From Callipepla californica brunnescens (lineage: Eukaryota; Chordata; Aves; Galliformes; Odontophoridae): a DNA stretch of 64,000 nt. A program made the translations under genes and the position numbers. Below, one piece after another: positions 27,611 through 40,290 of the stretch. Position 1 is the stretch's first letter; every line of letters begins with the position of its first letter. The notes under the pieces are model-generated. The model was not told the DNA's origin and did no database searches. It saw nothing but the letters and a program-made list of their open reading frames with translations. Location: the NCBI GenBank assembly GCA_023055505.1, contig JALIRH010000030.1, positions 7,870,001 through 7,934,000 of the forward strand. The letters are read 5' to 3'.

Positions 27611-30600
27611 GAGCTTGGCAGGGCAAAGCAAGGCAGGGTGGGGCAGGGCAATGCAGGGCAAGGAAGAGCAGGTTGGGTCTGGGCATATAAGGGTAGGGCA
27701 AGGCAAGACAGGGCTGAGCGGGGCAGGGCAGAACAGGTGAAGGCAGGGGAGGGCAAGGTAGGGCAATTCAAGGTCAGACAAGGCAAGGAATGGCAAGGCA
27801 TGGCAAAGCAGGGCAAGACAGAGCAAGGCTGGACAAGGTAAGGCAAGGCAGGGCAGGGCAAAGTCGGGCATGGCAGGGAAAGGCACGGCAAGGCAAGACA
27901 GGGCAGGGCAAGTCTGGACGGGGCAGGGCAGAACAGGTGAAGGCAGGGCAGGGCGGGGTAGGGCAATTCAAGGTCAGGCAAGGCAAGGATTGGCTGGGCA
28001 GAACAGGGCAAGGCAGAGCAAGGCTGAATAAGGGAAGGTAAGGCAGGGCAAGGCAGAACAAGGCAGGGCAGAGCAGAGGAAGGCAAAAAAGGGCAGGGCT
28101 AGGCAGGGCAGGGCGGGGAAAAGCAAGGCAGAGCATAGCAAGGTAAGGCAGGGCGAGGCAAGAAATGGCAGGGCAGGGTAAGGTCACGGGGAAGGGAAAG
28201 AGCAAGGTAAAGGCAAGGCAGGGCAAGGCAACACAGGGTAGGACAATGCAAGGCAAGGAATGGCTGGGCAGGGCAGGGCAAGGAAAGGCATGGCAAAGCA
28301 GGGCAGGGCAGAGCAAGAGAGAGCAGGGCAGGGCGGGGGAGGGCAACGCAATGTCAGGCAAGGCATGGCAGGGCAGGGCAAGGCAGAGAAAGGCTGGACA
28401 AGGTAAGGCAAGGCAGGGCAAGGCAAGGAAGAACAAGGCAGGGCAGAGCAGAGGAAGGAAAGGAAGGGCAGGGCAAGGCAACACAAGGCAAGGCAGGGAA
28501 GGGCAAAGAAGGGCATTGCAGGGCAGTGTAAGGCGGGGCGTGGCAGGACAATGCAAGACAAGGTAGGGCAGGGCAAGGCAAGGCAGGTCGGAGCAGGGAA
28601 GGCAGGGCAAGGCAGGACAGGGTGGGGCAGGGTAGTGCAGGGCGGGACAGGGCAAGGCAAAGATAGAGCAGGGCAAGGCAAGACAAGGATAGGCAGGGCA
28701 AGGTAAGGCAGGGCAGGGTGGGGCAGGGCAGATCAGGGCAGGTCAAGGCAAGGAAAGTCAGGTCAAGGCTGGGCTGGTCTGGTCTTGGCAGGGAAAGGCA
28801 GGGCAGAACAGGGCAGGGAAAGGGAAGGCAAGGCAGGGCAGGGCAAGGTAAGGATAGGCAGGGCAAGGTAAGGCAGGGCAGATCAAGGAAGAGTAAGGCA
28901 AGGAATACACGGCAGGGTAGGGGAAGGCAGGGCAAAGCAGGGCAGGGCACAGCCGGGCAGGGCAAGGCAAGGAAAGTCAGGGCAAGGCTGGGCTGGGAAG
29001 GGCTGGGCAGGGCAATGCAAGGAAAATCAGGGCAAGGCTGGGCAGGGCAGGGCAAGGCAAGGCAATGTAGTGCAGTGCAGGGCAGGGCGGAGCAGGGAAG
29101 GCAGGGCAAGGCAGGACAGGGTGGGGCAGGGTAGTACAGGGCGGGGCAGGGCCAGGAAGGGCCAAGCAGGGCAAGGCAAAGATAGTGCAGGGCAAACAGG
29201 GCAAGGGAAGGCATGGCAGGGCAAGGCAAGGCAGAGCAGGGCAGGGCAAGGGAAGGCAAGGAAGGGCAGGGCAAGGTATGGTGGGTTTGGCAGGGCAAGG
29301 TATGGCAGAACAAGGCAGGTCAAGGGGAAGGCTGAGCAAAGCAACACGGGGCAGGGCAAGGAAAGGAAGACAAGGAAGGGCAGGAAAAGGCAGGACAGGG
29401 CAGAGCAGGGCAAGGCAAGGCATGGCAAAGCAGGGCAAGGCAGGGCAGAACAAGTGAAAGCAGGGCAGGGCATGGAAGGGCAGGGCAAGGGAAAGCAAGA
29501 CAGGGCAAGGCAGGGCAGGGCAAGGGAAGGCAAGGCAGTACAGGGCAGGGCAAGAAAAGGCATGGAAAAGCAGGGCAGGGCAAGGTTTGCAAAGCAGGGC
29601 AGGGCAAGGGACGGCAGGGCAGGGCAAGGGACGGCAGGGCAAGGGCACGGCAGGTCAGAGCAGGGAAGGCGGGGTAAGGCAGGACAGGGTTGGGCAGGGT
29701 AGTGCAGCGTGGGACAGGGTCAGGAAGGGCCAAGCAGTGCAAGGCAAAGATAGTGGAGGGCAGGGCAAGGGAAGGCAGGGCAGGGCAAGGGAGGGCAGGG
29801 CAGGGCAAGGGAGGGCAGGGCAAGGCAAGGCAATATAAGGCAGGGCAATATAAGGCAGAGCAATGCAGGGCAGGGCAGGGCAGGGCAGGTCGGTGCAGGG
29901 AAGGCAGGGCAAGGCAGGACAGGGTGGGGCAGGGTAGTGCAGCGCGGAGCAGGGTCAGGCAGGGCCAAGCAGGGCAAGGCAAAGATAGTGCAGGGCAAGG
30001 CAGGGCAGAACAGGGCAGGGCAGTGCAAGCTAAGGCATTTCAGGGAAGGGCAGGGCAAGGTATTCAAAGCAGGGTAGGGCAAGGCAGAACAGGGCAGGGC
30101 AAGGCAGGGCAGTACAAAAGACGATAGGGCAGGGCATGGCAGGGCAGGGCAGGGCAAGGGAAGGCAAGGCAGGGCAGAGTAAGGCGGGGCTTGACAGGGC
30201 AAGGTAAGGCAGAACAAGGCAGGGCATGGCAAGGATAGGCAGGGCAGGGCATGGCAGGGCAAGGCAAGGAAGACAAGGCAGGGCAAGTTAGAGCAAGGCA
30301 GGTCAGGGTGGAGCAGACAAGGTAAGGAAGACAAGGCAGAGCAGGGGAAGTCACAATAGGGCAGGGCAAGGCAAGGTAAGGCAAGGAAAGGCAGGGAAGG
30401 CGGGTCAGAGCAAGGTAGGGCAGTGAAAGGCAGGTCAGGGCAGCTAAGGGGAAGGCAAAGCAGGGTGAAGCAGGGAGAGGCAAGGAAAGTCAGGGCAAGG
30501 CTGGGCTGGGCAGGGTGGAGCAGGGCAAGGCAAGGCAATGCAGTGCAGGGAAGGGCGGAGCAGGGAAGGCAGGGCAAGGCAGGACAGGGCGGGGCAGGGT

Positions 30601-33600
30601 AGTACAGAGCGGCAGCCAGAGCCAGGAAGGGCCAAGGAAGGTAAGGCAAAGATAGTGCAGGGCAAGACAGGGCAGGGAAAGGTAAGGCATGCAAAGCAGG
30701 GCAGGGCAGGGCAAGGGAGGGCAGGGCAGGGCAGGGCAAGGGAAGGCAGGGCAGGGCAGGGCAAGGGAAGGCAGGGCAGGGCAGGGCAAGGGAAGGCAGG
30801 GCAGGGCAGGGCAAGGGAAGGCAGGGCAGGGCACGGCAGGACAGGGAAAGGTAAGGTAGGGCAGCGGAAGGTAAGGCATGGTAAAGCAGGGAAGGGCAAG
30901 GCATGCAAAGCAGGGCAGGGCAAAGCAGAGCAATGCAGGGCAGGGCAAGGCTGAGCAAGGCAAGGATAGGCAGGGCAAAGGAAGGCAGGGCAGGGAAGGG
31001 CAGGGCAAAGGAAGGCAGGGCAGGGAAGGGCAGGGCAAGGAAAGGCATGGCATAGCAGGGCAAGGGACGGCAAGGCAGGGCAGGGCAAGGGACGGCAGGG
31101 CAGGGCAGGGTAAGGCAGAACAAGGCAAGGCAGAACAGGCCAGGGCAGGGCAAGGGAAGGCAGGGCAGGGAAGGGCAGGGCAAGAGAAGGCATGGCAAAG
31201 TAGGGCAGGGCAACGTACGCAAAGCAGGGTAGGGAAAGGCAGGGCAGGGCATGGCAAGGCAGGGAAATGCAGGGTAAGGCGGGGCTTGGCAGGGCAGGGC
31301 AAGGCGGGGCTTGGCAGGGCAAGGTAAGGCAGAACAAGGCAGGGTATGGCAAGGATAGGCAGGGCAAGGCAGGGCAAGGCAAGGAAGACAAGGCAGAGCG
31401 GGTCAGAGCAAGGCAGGTAAGGGTGGGGCAGGCAACGTAAGGATGACAAGGCAGGGCAAGGCGAGGAAAGGCAGGGAAGGCGGGTCAGATCAAGGTAGGG
31501 CAGGGAAAGGCAGGTCAGGGCAGGTTAGGGGTACGCAAAGCAGGGTGAAGCAGGGCAAGGCAAGGAAGACAAGGCAGGGCAGGGGAAAATAGGGCAGGGC
31601 ACGGGAAAATTGGCAGGGCAGGGGAAGGCAAGGCAGGGCAGGGCAAGGGAAGGCAGAGCAAAGAAAGGCGGGGCAGGGAAGATCAGGGCAAGGCAAGGAA
31701 TACACGGCAGGGTAGGGGAAGGCAGGACACAGCTGGGCAGGGCAAGGCAAGGAAAGTCAGGGGAAGGCTGGGCTGGGAAGGGCTTAGCAGGACAGGGCAA
31801 GGAAAGGCAATGCAGTGCAGTGCAGGACAGGGTGGGGCAGGGTAATAAAAGGCGGGGCAGGGCCAGGCAGTGGCAAGCAAGGCAAGGCAAAGATAGTGCA
31901 GGGCAAGGGAAGGCAGGGCAGGGCAAGGCAGGGCAGGGCTAGCGAACGCAGGGCAGGGCAGGGCTAGCGAACGCAGGGCAGGGCAAGGTAAGGCAGGGAA
32001 GGGTAGGACAGGGTGGGGCAGGGTAGTACTGGGCGGGGCAGGGCCAGGCAGGGCCAAGCAAGGCAATGCAATGATAGTGCAGGGCAAGAGCAGGGTCAGG
32101 CAGGGCAAGGCAAAGATAGTGCAGGGCAAGGCATGGGAAGGCAGGGCAAAGTAAAGCACGGAAATGCATGCAAAGCAGGGCAGAGCAAGGCAGAGCAGGG
32201 ACGGGCAGAGCAGAGCAAGGGAAGGCAGGGCAGGGAAGGGCAGGGCAATGTAAGGCATGGCAAAGCAAAACAGGGAAAGGTATGCAAAACAGGGCAGGGC
32301 AAGGGAAGGCAAGGCAGGGCAAGGGAAGGAAGGGCAGGGCAAGGGAAGGAAGGGCAGGGCAAGGGAAGGGAAGGCAGGGCAAGGGAAGGGAAGGCAGGGC
32401 AAGGGAAGGGAAGGCAGGGCAGGGCAAGGGAAGGCAGGGCAGGGCAAGGGAAGGCAGGGCAGGGCAAGGGAAGGGAAGGCAGGGCACGGCAGGGCAAGGG
32501 AAGGCAGGGCAGGGCAGGGGAAGGGCAGGGGAAGGGCAGGGCAGGGCAAGGGAGGGCAGGGCAGGGCAGGGCAAGGGAAAATTGGCAGGGCAGGCCAAGG
32601 GGAAGGCAGAGCAAAGAAAGGCGCGGCAGGGCAGATCAGGGCAAGGCAAGGAATACACGGCATGGTAGGGGAAAGCAGAGCACAGCTGGGCAGGGCAAGG
32701 CAAGGAAAGTCAGGGCAGGGCAGGGCAAGGGAAGGCAGGGCAGGGCAAGGGAAGGCAGGGCAGGGCAAGGGAAGGGCAGAGTAGGGTAGGGTGGGGCAGG
32801 TAAGGCAGGGCAGGGCAAGGCAAGACAAGGCAGGGCAAAATAGGGTACGGCATGGCAGTGCAAGGCAAGTAAGACAAGGAAGGGCACTGAAGGGCAGGGC
32901 AAGGGAGGGCAGGGCAGGGCAGGGCAGGGCAAGGGAGGGCAAGGGAGGGCAGGACGGGGCAGGGTAAGGCAAAAAAAGGCAAGGCAGAACATGGCAGCGC
33001 AGGGCAGAGGAAAGAAGAGCAGGGTAGGGCAAGGTAGAACCAGGCAAAGTAGGGCAGGGAAGGGCAAGGCAGGGCAGGGCGGGGTAGGGCAATTCAAGGT
33101 CAGGTGTGGCAAGGCAGGGCAGGGCAGAACAAGGTAGAGCAAGTCAAGGGAAGGCAGGGCAGGGCAATTCAAGGCAGAACAGGGCAGGGCCGAGCAGAGG
33201 AAGGCAAGAAAGGGCAGGGCAAGGCAAGACAAGACAAGGCAAGGCAGGGCAGGGAAGGGCAAGGTAGAGCAGGGCAAAGTAGGGCATAGCAGGGCAGGGT
33301 AAGGTGGGGCTTGGCAAGGCAATGCAGGTCAAGGTAGGGCAGGGTAAGGCAAGACAGGGCAGGGCAAGTCGGGGCAAGGCAGGGCAAGTCAAGGGAAGGC
33401 AGAACAAGGCAAGGCAAGGTAGGTCAAGGCACGGCAGGGCAGGGCAATGCAAGGCAAGGCAGTGCAAGGCAGTACGGGTCAGGACAATGCATGTTAGAGA
33501 AAGGCAAGGCAGGGCAGGTCAAGGGAAAAAAGGGGAGGGGAAGGCAGGGCAGGGTGAAGCAGGTCAAGGCAAGGAAGACAAGGCAGGGTAGGGCAAGGCA

Positions 33601-36600
33601 AGGCAAGGCAAGGCAATGCAATGCAGGGCAGTGCAGGGCAGGGCAGGGCAGGGCAGGTCTGAGCAGGGAAGGCAGGGAAAGGCAGAACAGGGTGGGGTGG
33701 GGTAGTGCAGGCCAGGGCAGGGCCAGGCAGGGCCAAGCAGGGCAAGGTAGGGCAGGGCAGGGCAAGGCAAGGCAGATCAGGGAAGGGCAAGGCAAGGAAT
33801 ACACGGCAGGGTAGAGGAAGGCAGGGCAAAGCAGTGCAGGGCAAAGCCGGGCAGGGCAAGGCAAGGAAAGTCAGGGCAAGGCTAAGCTGGGCAGGGCTGG
33901 TCAGGGCAAGGCAAGGAAAGACAGGAAAAGGCTGGGCTGGGCTGGACTGGGCAGGGCAGGGCAGGGCAAGGCAAGGCAGAGCAATGCAGTGCAGGGCAAG
34001 GCAGGGCAGAACTGGGCAGGGCAGGGCAAAGGAAGGCAGGGCAGGGCAGGGGAAGGTAAGGTAGGGCAGCGGAAGGTAAGGTATGGCAAAGCAGGGCAGG
34101 GCAAGGCAGAGCAGTGCAGGGCAGGGCAAGGCTGGGCAAGGCAAGGATAAGCAGGGCAGGACAAGGCAGGACAGGGTGTGGCAGGGTAGTGCAGCGCAGG
34201 GCAGGGTCAGGCATGGCCAAGCAGGGCAAGGCAAAGATAGTGCAGGGCAGGACAGGGCAGGGCAAAGTAGGGCAGGGCAAGGTAAGGCATGGCATAGCAG
34301 GGCAAGGCAGGGCAGGGCAAGGTAAGGCAGAACAAGGCAGGGCAAGGGAAGGCAAGGCAGGGAAGGGTAGGGCAAGGTAAGGCAAGGCAGGGAAGGGCAG
34401 GGCAAGGTAAGGCATGGCAAGGCAGGGCAGGGCAGGGCAAGGAATGCAAAGCAGGGTAGGGTAAAGCAGGGCATTGCAGGTCATGGCAAGGCAAGGGAAG
34501 AGCAGGGCAAAGGACGGCAGGGCAAGGGAAGGCAAGGCAGAGCAGAACAGTGCAGGGCACGGCAGGGCAAGTTAAGGCAGGGCAGGGCATGGTAAGGCAT
34601 GGCAAAGCAGGGCAAGGCAGGGCGGGGCAGGGCAGGGCTAGGGAAGGCAGGGCAGGGCAGGGTAATGTAAGGCAGGGCAATGAAGGGCAGGGAAGGGCAA
34701 GGGATAGCAAGGCAGGGAAGGGCAGGGCAAGGTAAGGCATGGCAAAGCAGGGTAGGGCAAGTTTTGTAAAGCAGAGCAGGGCAGGGCAAGTCGGGACAAG
34801 GCAGGGCAAGGCAAGGGAAGGCAAGGCAGGGCAGGGCAGGGTAAGGCAGGGCTTAGTGGGCAAGGCAAGGAAGACAAGGCAGGGCGGGTCAGAGCAAGGC
34901 AGGTCAGGGTGGGGCAGGCAAGGTAAGGAAGACAAGGCAGGGCAGGGGAAGTCTGGATAGGGCAGGGCAGGGCAAGGCAAGGTAAGGCAAGGAAAGGCAG
35001 GGAAGGCGGGTCAGAGCAAGGTAAGGCAGGGAAAGGCAGGTCAGGGCAGGTTAGGGGAAGGCAAAGCAGGGTGAAGCAGGGCAAGGCAAGGAAGACAAGG
35101 CAGGGCAGGGGAAAATAGGGCAGGGCAGGTCAAGGGGAAGGCAGAGCAAAGCAAGGCAGGGCAGGCTGGGGCAGGGCAGATCAGGGCAGGGCAAGGCAAG
35201 GAAAGTCAGGGCAAGTCATGGCTGGGCAGGGCTTGGCAGGGCAAGGCAAGGAAAGTCAAGGCTGGGCTGGGCTGGGCAGGGCGGAGCAGGGAAGGCAGGG
35301 CAAGGCAGGACAGGGTGGGGTAGGGTAGTGCAGGGCGGGGCAGGGCCAGGCAGGGCCAAGCAGGGTAAGGCAAAGATAGTGCAGGGCAAGGCAGGGCAGG
35401 GCAGGGCACAGTCGGGCAGGGCAAGGCAAGGAAAGTCAGGGCAAGGCTGGGCAGGGCACGGCTTAGCAGGGCAAGGCAAGGCAGTGCAGTGCAGTGCAGG
35501 GCAGGGCAGGGCAGGGCTAGAGAAGGCAGGGCAGGGCAGGGCTAGGGAAGGAAAGGCAGGGCAGGGCAAGGGAAAGCAGGGCAGGGCAAGGGAAAGCAGG
35601 GCAGGGCAGGAAAAGGGAAGGCAGGGCAGGGCAGGGCAGGGGCAAGGCAGGGCAAGGTAAAACATGGCAGGGCAAGTTAAAACATGGCAGGGCAAGGCAA
35701 GACATGGAAAAGTAAGGCGGGGCAGGGAAAGGGAGGGCAGGGTAAAGTAAAGCATGGTAAGGCATGCAAAGCAGGGCAGGGCAAGGGAAGGTAGGGCAAG
35801 GGACGGCAGGGCAGGGCAAGGGACGGCAGGGCAAGGAAGGGCAAGGCAGGGCAGAACAGCGCAGGGCAGGGCAAGGTAAGGCAGGGCAGGGCAAGGGACG
35901 GCAGGGCAGGACAGGGTAAAGCAAGGCATGGCAAAACAGGGTGGGGCAGGGCAGGGCTAGGGAAGGCAGGGCAGGACAGGGCAGGGTAATGTAAGGCAGG
36001 GCAATGCAGGGCAGTGCAGGGCAGAGTAGGTCGGAGCAGGGAAGGCAGGGCAAGGCAGGACAGGCTGGGGCAGGGTAGTGAAGCGCGGGGCAGGGTCAGG
36101 CAGGGCCAAGCAGGGCAAGGCAAAGATAGTGCAGGGCAAGGCAGGGCAGAATAGGGGAGGGAAGGGCAGGAAAGGACAAGGCAGGGCAGGGAAGAGCAGG
36201 GCAAGGTAAGGCATGGCAAAGCAAAGCAGGGCAAGGTATGAAAGGCAGGGCAGGGCAAGGCAGGGCAGGGCAGGGCAAGGGAAGGTAGGGCAGGGAAGGG
36301 CAGGGCAAGGAAGGCATGGGCAAAGCAGGGCAGGGCAAGGTATGCAAGGCAGAGCAGGGCAGGGCAAGGTATGCAAGGCAGAGCAGGGCAGGGCAGAGCA
36401 GGGCAAGGCAGAGCAGGGCAGGGAAAGGGACGGCAGGACAGGGCAAGGGAAGGAAAAGCAGGGCAAGGCAAGGGATTCAGAACAGGGCAAGGGATGGCAA
36501 GGCATGGCAGGGCAGGGTAAGGCGGGGCTTGGCAGGGCAAGGCAAGGATAGGCAGGGCAGGGCAACGCAGGGCAAGGCAAGGAAGACAAGGCAGGGCGGG

Positions 36601-39600
36601 GTCAGAGCAAGTCAGGTCAGGGTGGGGCAGGCAAGGGAAGGAAGGTAAGGCAGGGCAGGAGAAGTCAGGATAGGGCAGGGCAAGGCAAGGGAAGGGAAGG
36701 CAAGAAAAGGCAGGGAAGGCGGGTCAGAGCAAGGTAGGGCAGGGAAAGACAGGTCAGGGCAGGTTAGGGGAAGGCAAAGCAGGGTGAAGCAGGGCAAGGC
36801 AAGGAAGACAAGGCAGGGCAGGGGAAAATAGGGCAGGGCAGGGAAAAATGGGCAGGGCAGAGAAAGGCAAGGCAGGGCAGGTCAAGGGGAAGGCAGAGCA
36901 AAGCAAGGCAGGGCAGGGCAAAGCAGGGCGGGGAGGGGCAGATCAGGGCAGGGCAAGGCAAGGAATACAACGCAGGGTAGGGGAAGGCAGGGCAAAGCAG
37001 TGCAGGGCACAGCCGGGCAGGGCAAGGCAAGGAAAGTCAGGGCAAGGCTAAGCTGGGCAGGGCTTGGCAGGGCAAGGCAAGGAAAGTCAGGGCAAGGCTA
37101 AGCTGGGCAGGGCTTGGCAGGGCAAGGCAAGGAAAGTCAGGGCAAGGCTGGGCTTGGCAGGGCAAGGCAAGGCAATGCAGTGCAGGGCAAGGCAGGGCAG
37201 AACAGGGCAGGGCAAAGGAAGGCAGGACAGGGCAGGGCAGGGCAGGGAAAGGTAAGGTAGGGCAGCGGAAGGTAAGGCATGGCAAAGCAGGGCAGGGCAA
37301 GGCTGAGCAAGGCAAGGATAGGCAGGGCAAAGGAAGGCAGGGCAGGGAAGGGCAGGGCAAAGGAAGGCAAGGCAGGGAAGGGCAGGGCAAAGGGAAGGCA
37401 GGGGAAGGGAAGGGAAGGGAAGGAAAGGCAGGCCAGGGCAAGGGACGGTAGTGCAAGGCAGGGCAGAACAGCGCAGGGCAGGGCAAGGTAAGGCAGGACA
37501 GGGCAGGACAGGGTGGGGCAGGGTAGTACAGGGCGGGGCAGGGCCAGGCAGGGCCAAGCAAGGCAATGCAATGATAGTGCAGGGCAAGGCAAGGGAAGGC
37601 AGGGCAAAGTAAAGCACGGTAAGGCATGCAAAGCAGGGCAGAGCAATGCAGAGTAGGGCAGGGCAGGGCAAGGCAGAGCAGAGCAGGGAAGAGCAAGGGA
37701 AGGCAGAGCAACGGAAGGTAGGGCAGGGACGGGCAGAGCAGAGCAGGGCAGGGCAGAGCAAGGTAAGGCAGGGCAGGGAAGGGCAGGGCAAGGTAAGGCA
37801 TGGCAAAGCAAAGCAGGGCAAGGCATGGCAGGGAATGGGAAGGCAGGGCAGGGCAGGGCAGGGCAAGGGAAGGCAGGGCAGGGCAAGGGAAGGCAGGGCA
37901 GGGCAAGGGAAGGCAGGGCAGGGCAGGGCAGGGCAATTTAAGGCAGAACAATGCAGGGCATTGCAGGGCAGGGCAGGTCGGAGCAGGGAAGGAAGGGCAA
38001 GGCAGGACAGGGTGGAGCAGGGTAGTGCAGCGCGGGGCAGGGTCAGGCAGGGTCAAGCAGGGCAGGGCAGGGTAGGGCTAAAGAAGGCAGGGCAGGGCTA
38101 GGGAAGGCAGGGCAGGGCAGGGCTAGGGAAGGCAGGGCAGGGCAGGGCTAGGGAAGGCAGGGCAGGGCATGGGAAAGCAGGGCAGGGCATGGGAAAGCAG
38201 GGCAGGGCATGGGAAAGCAGGGCAGGGCATGGGAAAGCAGGGCAGGGCATGGGAAAGCAGGGCAGGGCAAGGGAAAAAAAAGCAGGGCAAGGGAAAAAAA
38301 AGCAGGGCAAGGCAGGGCAGGGAAAGGCAGGGCAGGGCAAGGCAAGGCATGGAAAAGTAAGGTGGGGCAGGGCAAGGCAGGGCAGGGCAAGGGAAGGCAT
38401 GGCAAAGCAGGGCAGGGCAAGGTATGCAAGGCAGAGCAGGGCAAGGCAGAGCAGGGCAGGGAAAGGGACGGCAGGACAGGGCAAGGGAAGGAAAGGCAGG
38501 GCAAGGGAAGGAAAGGCAGGGCAAGGCAAGGGATTCAGAATAGGGCAAGGGACGGCAAGGCATGGCAGGGCAGGGTAAGACGAGGCTTGGCAGGGCAAGG
38601 CAAAGATAGGCAGGGCAGGGCAACGCAGGGCAAGGCAAGGAAGACAAGGCAGGGCGGGTCAGAGCAAGGCAGGTCAGGATGAGGCAGGCAAGGTAAGGAA
38701 GGTAAGGCAGGGCAGGAGAAGTCAGGATAAGGCAGGGCAAGGCAAGGGAAGGGAAGGCAAGGAAAGGCAGGGAAGGCGGGTCAGAGCAAGGTAGGGCAGG
38801 GAAAGGCAGGTCAGGGCTGGTTAGGGGAAGGCAAAGCAGGGTGAAGCAGGGAGAGGCAAGGAAGACAAGGCAGGGCAGGTGAAAATAGGGCAGGGCAGGG
38901 AAAAATGGGCAGGGCAGAGAAAGGCAAGGCAGGGCAGTTCAAGGGGAAGGCAGAGCAAAGCAAGGCAGGGCAGGGCAAAGCAGGGCGGGGCAGGGCAGAT
39001 CAGGGCAGGGCAAGGCAAGGAACACACAGCAGGGTAGGGCAAAGGCAGGGCAAGGCAGTGCAGGGCAAAGCCGGGCAGGGCAAGGCAAGGAAAGTCAGGG
39101 CAAGGCTGGGCTGGGCAGGGCATGGCAGGGCAAGGCAAGGAAAGTCAAGGCAAAGCTGGGCTGGGCAGGGCATGGCAGGGCAAGGCAAGGAAAGTCAGGG
39201 CAAAGCTGGGCTGGGCAGCGCTTGGCAGGGTGGGGCAAGGCAATGCAGTGCAGTGCATGGCAGGGCATAGCAGGGAAGGCAGGGCAAGGCAGGACAGGGT
39301 GGGGCAGGGTAGTACAGGGCGGGGCGGGGCAGGGCCAAGAAAGGCAAGGCAAAGATAGTGCAGGGCAAGGCAGGGCAGGGCAAGGCAAGTTAAGGCATGC
39401 AAAGCAGGGCAGGGCAAGGGAAGGCAGGGCAGGGCAGGGCAAGGGAAGGCAAGGCAGGGCAGGGGAAGGGAAGGCAGGGCAGGGCAGGGGAAGGGAAGGC
39501 AGGGCAGGGGAAGGCAAGGTAAGGCAAGGAACGGCAGGGAAGGTGGGTCAGAGCAAGGTTGGGCAGGGAAGGTTAGGGGAAGGCAAACCAGGGTGAAGCA

Positions 39601-40290
39601 GGGCAAGGGAAGGCAAGGCCGGGCAGGGCAGGGGAAAATGGGGCAGGGCAGGGGAAGGCAAGGCAGGGCTGGTCAAGGGGAAGGCAGAGCAAAGCAAGGC
39701 AGGGCAGGGCAAGGCAAAGAATACAACGCAGGGTAGGGGAAGGCAGGGCAAAGCAGGGCAGGGCACAGCCAGGCAGGGCAAGGCAAGGAAAGTCAGGGCA
39801 AGGCTGGGCTGGGCAGGTCTTGGCAGGGCAAGGCAAGGAAAGTCAGGGCAAGGCTGGGCTGGGCAGGGCTTGGCAGGGCAAGGCAAGGAAAGTCAGGGCA
39901 AGGCTGGGCTGGGCAAGGCTTGGCAGGGCAAGGCAAGGCAATGCAGTGCAGTGAAGGGCAGGGTGGAGAAGGGAAGGCAGGGCAAGACAGGACAGGGTGG
40001 GACAGGGTAGTACAGGGCGAGGCAGGGCCAGGCAGAGCCAAGCAAGGCAAGGCAAAGATAGTGCAGGGCAAGGAAGAGCAAGGCAGGGCAGAACACGACA
40101 GGGCAGGGCAGGGCAGGGCAAGGGAAGGAAGGGCAGGACAGGGCAGGGCAAAATAAGGCAAAGCAGGGAAGGGCAGGGCAAGGTAAGGCATGGCAAAGGA
40201 CGGCAGGGCAAGGCGGGGCAGGGCAGGGCAAGGGAAGGCAAGGCAGGGCAGGGCAGGGTAAGGCGGGGCTTGGCAGGGCAGGGTAAGGCG
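27611..40290 (+). repeat. 12.7 kb satellite duplication, copy 1
   Basis: It matches 40291-52999 in direct orientation, nearly base for base, with an offset of 12680 at the left end and 12717-12725 elsewhere. The marker ggttgggtctgggcatataa lies near 27669 in this copy. Breakpoints fall in the word aaggcggggcttggcagggc. Confidence 0.9.
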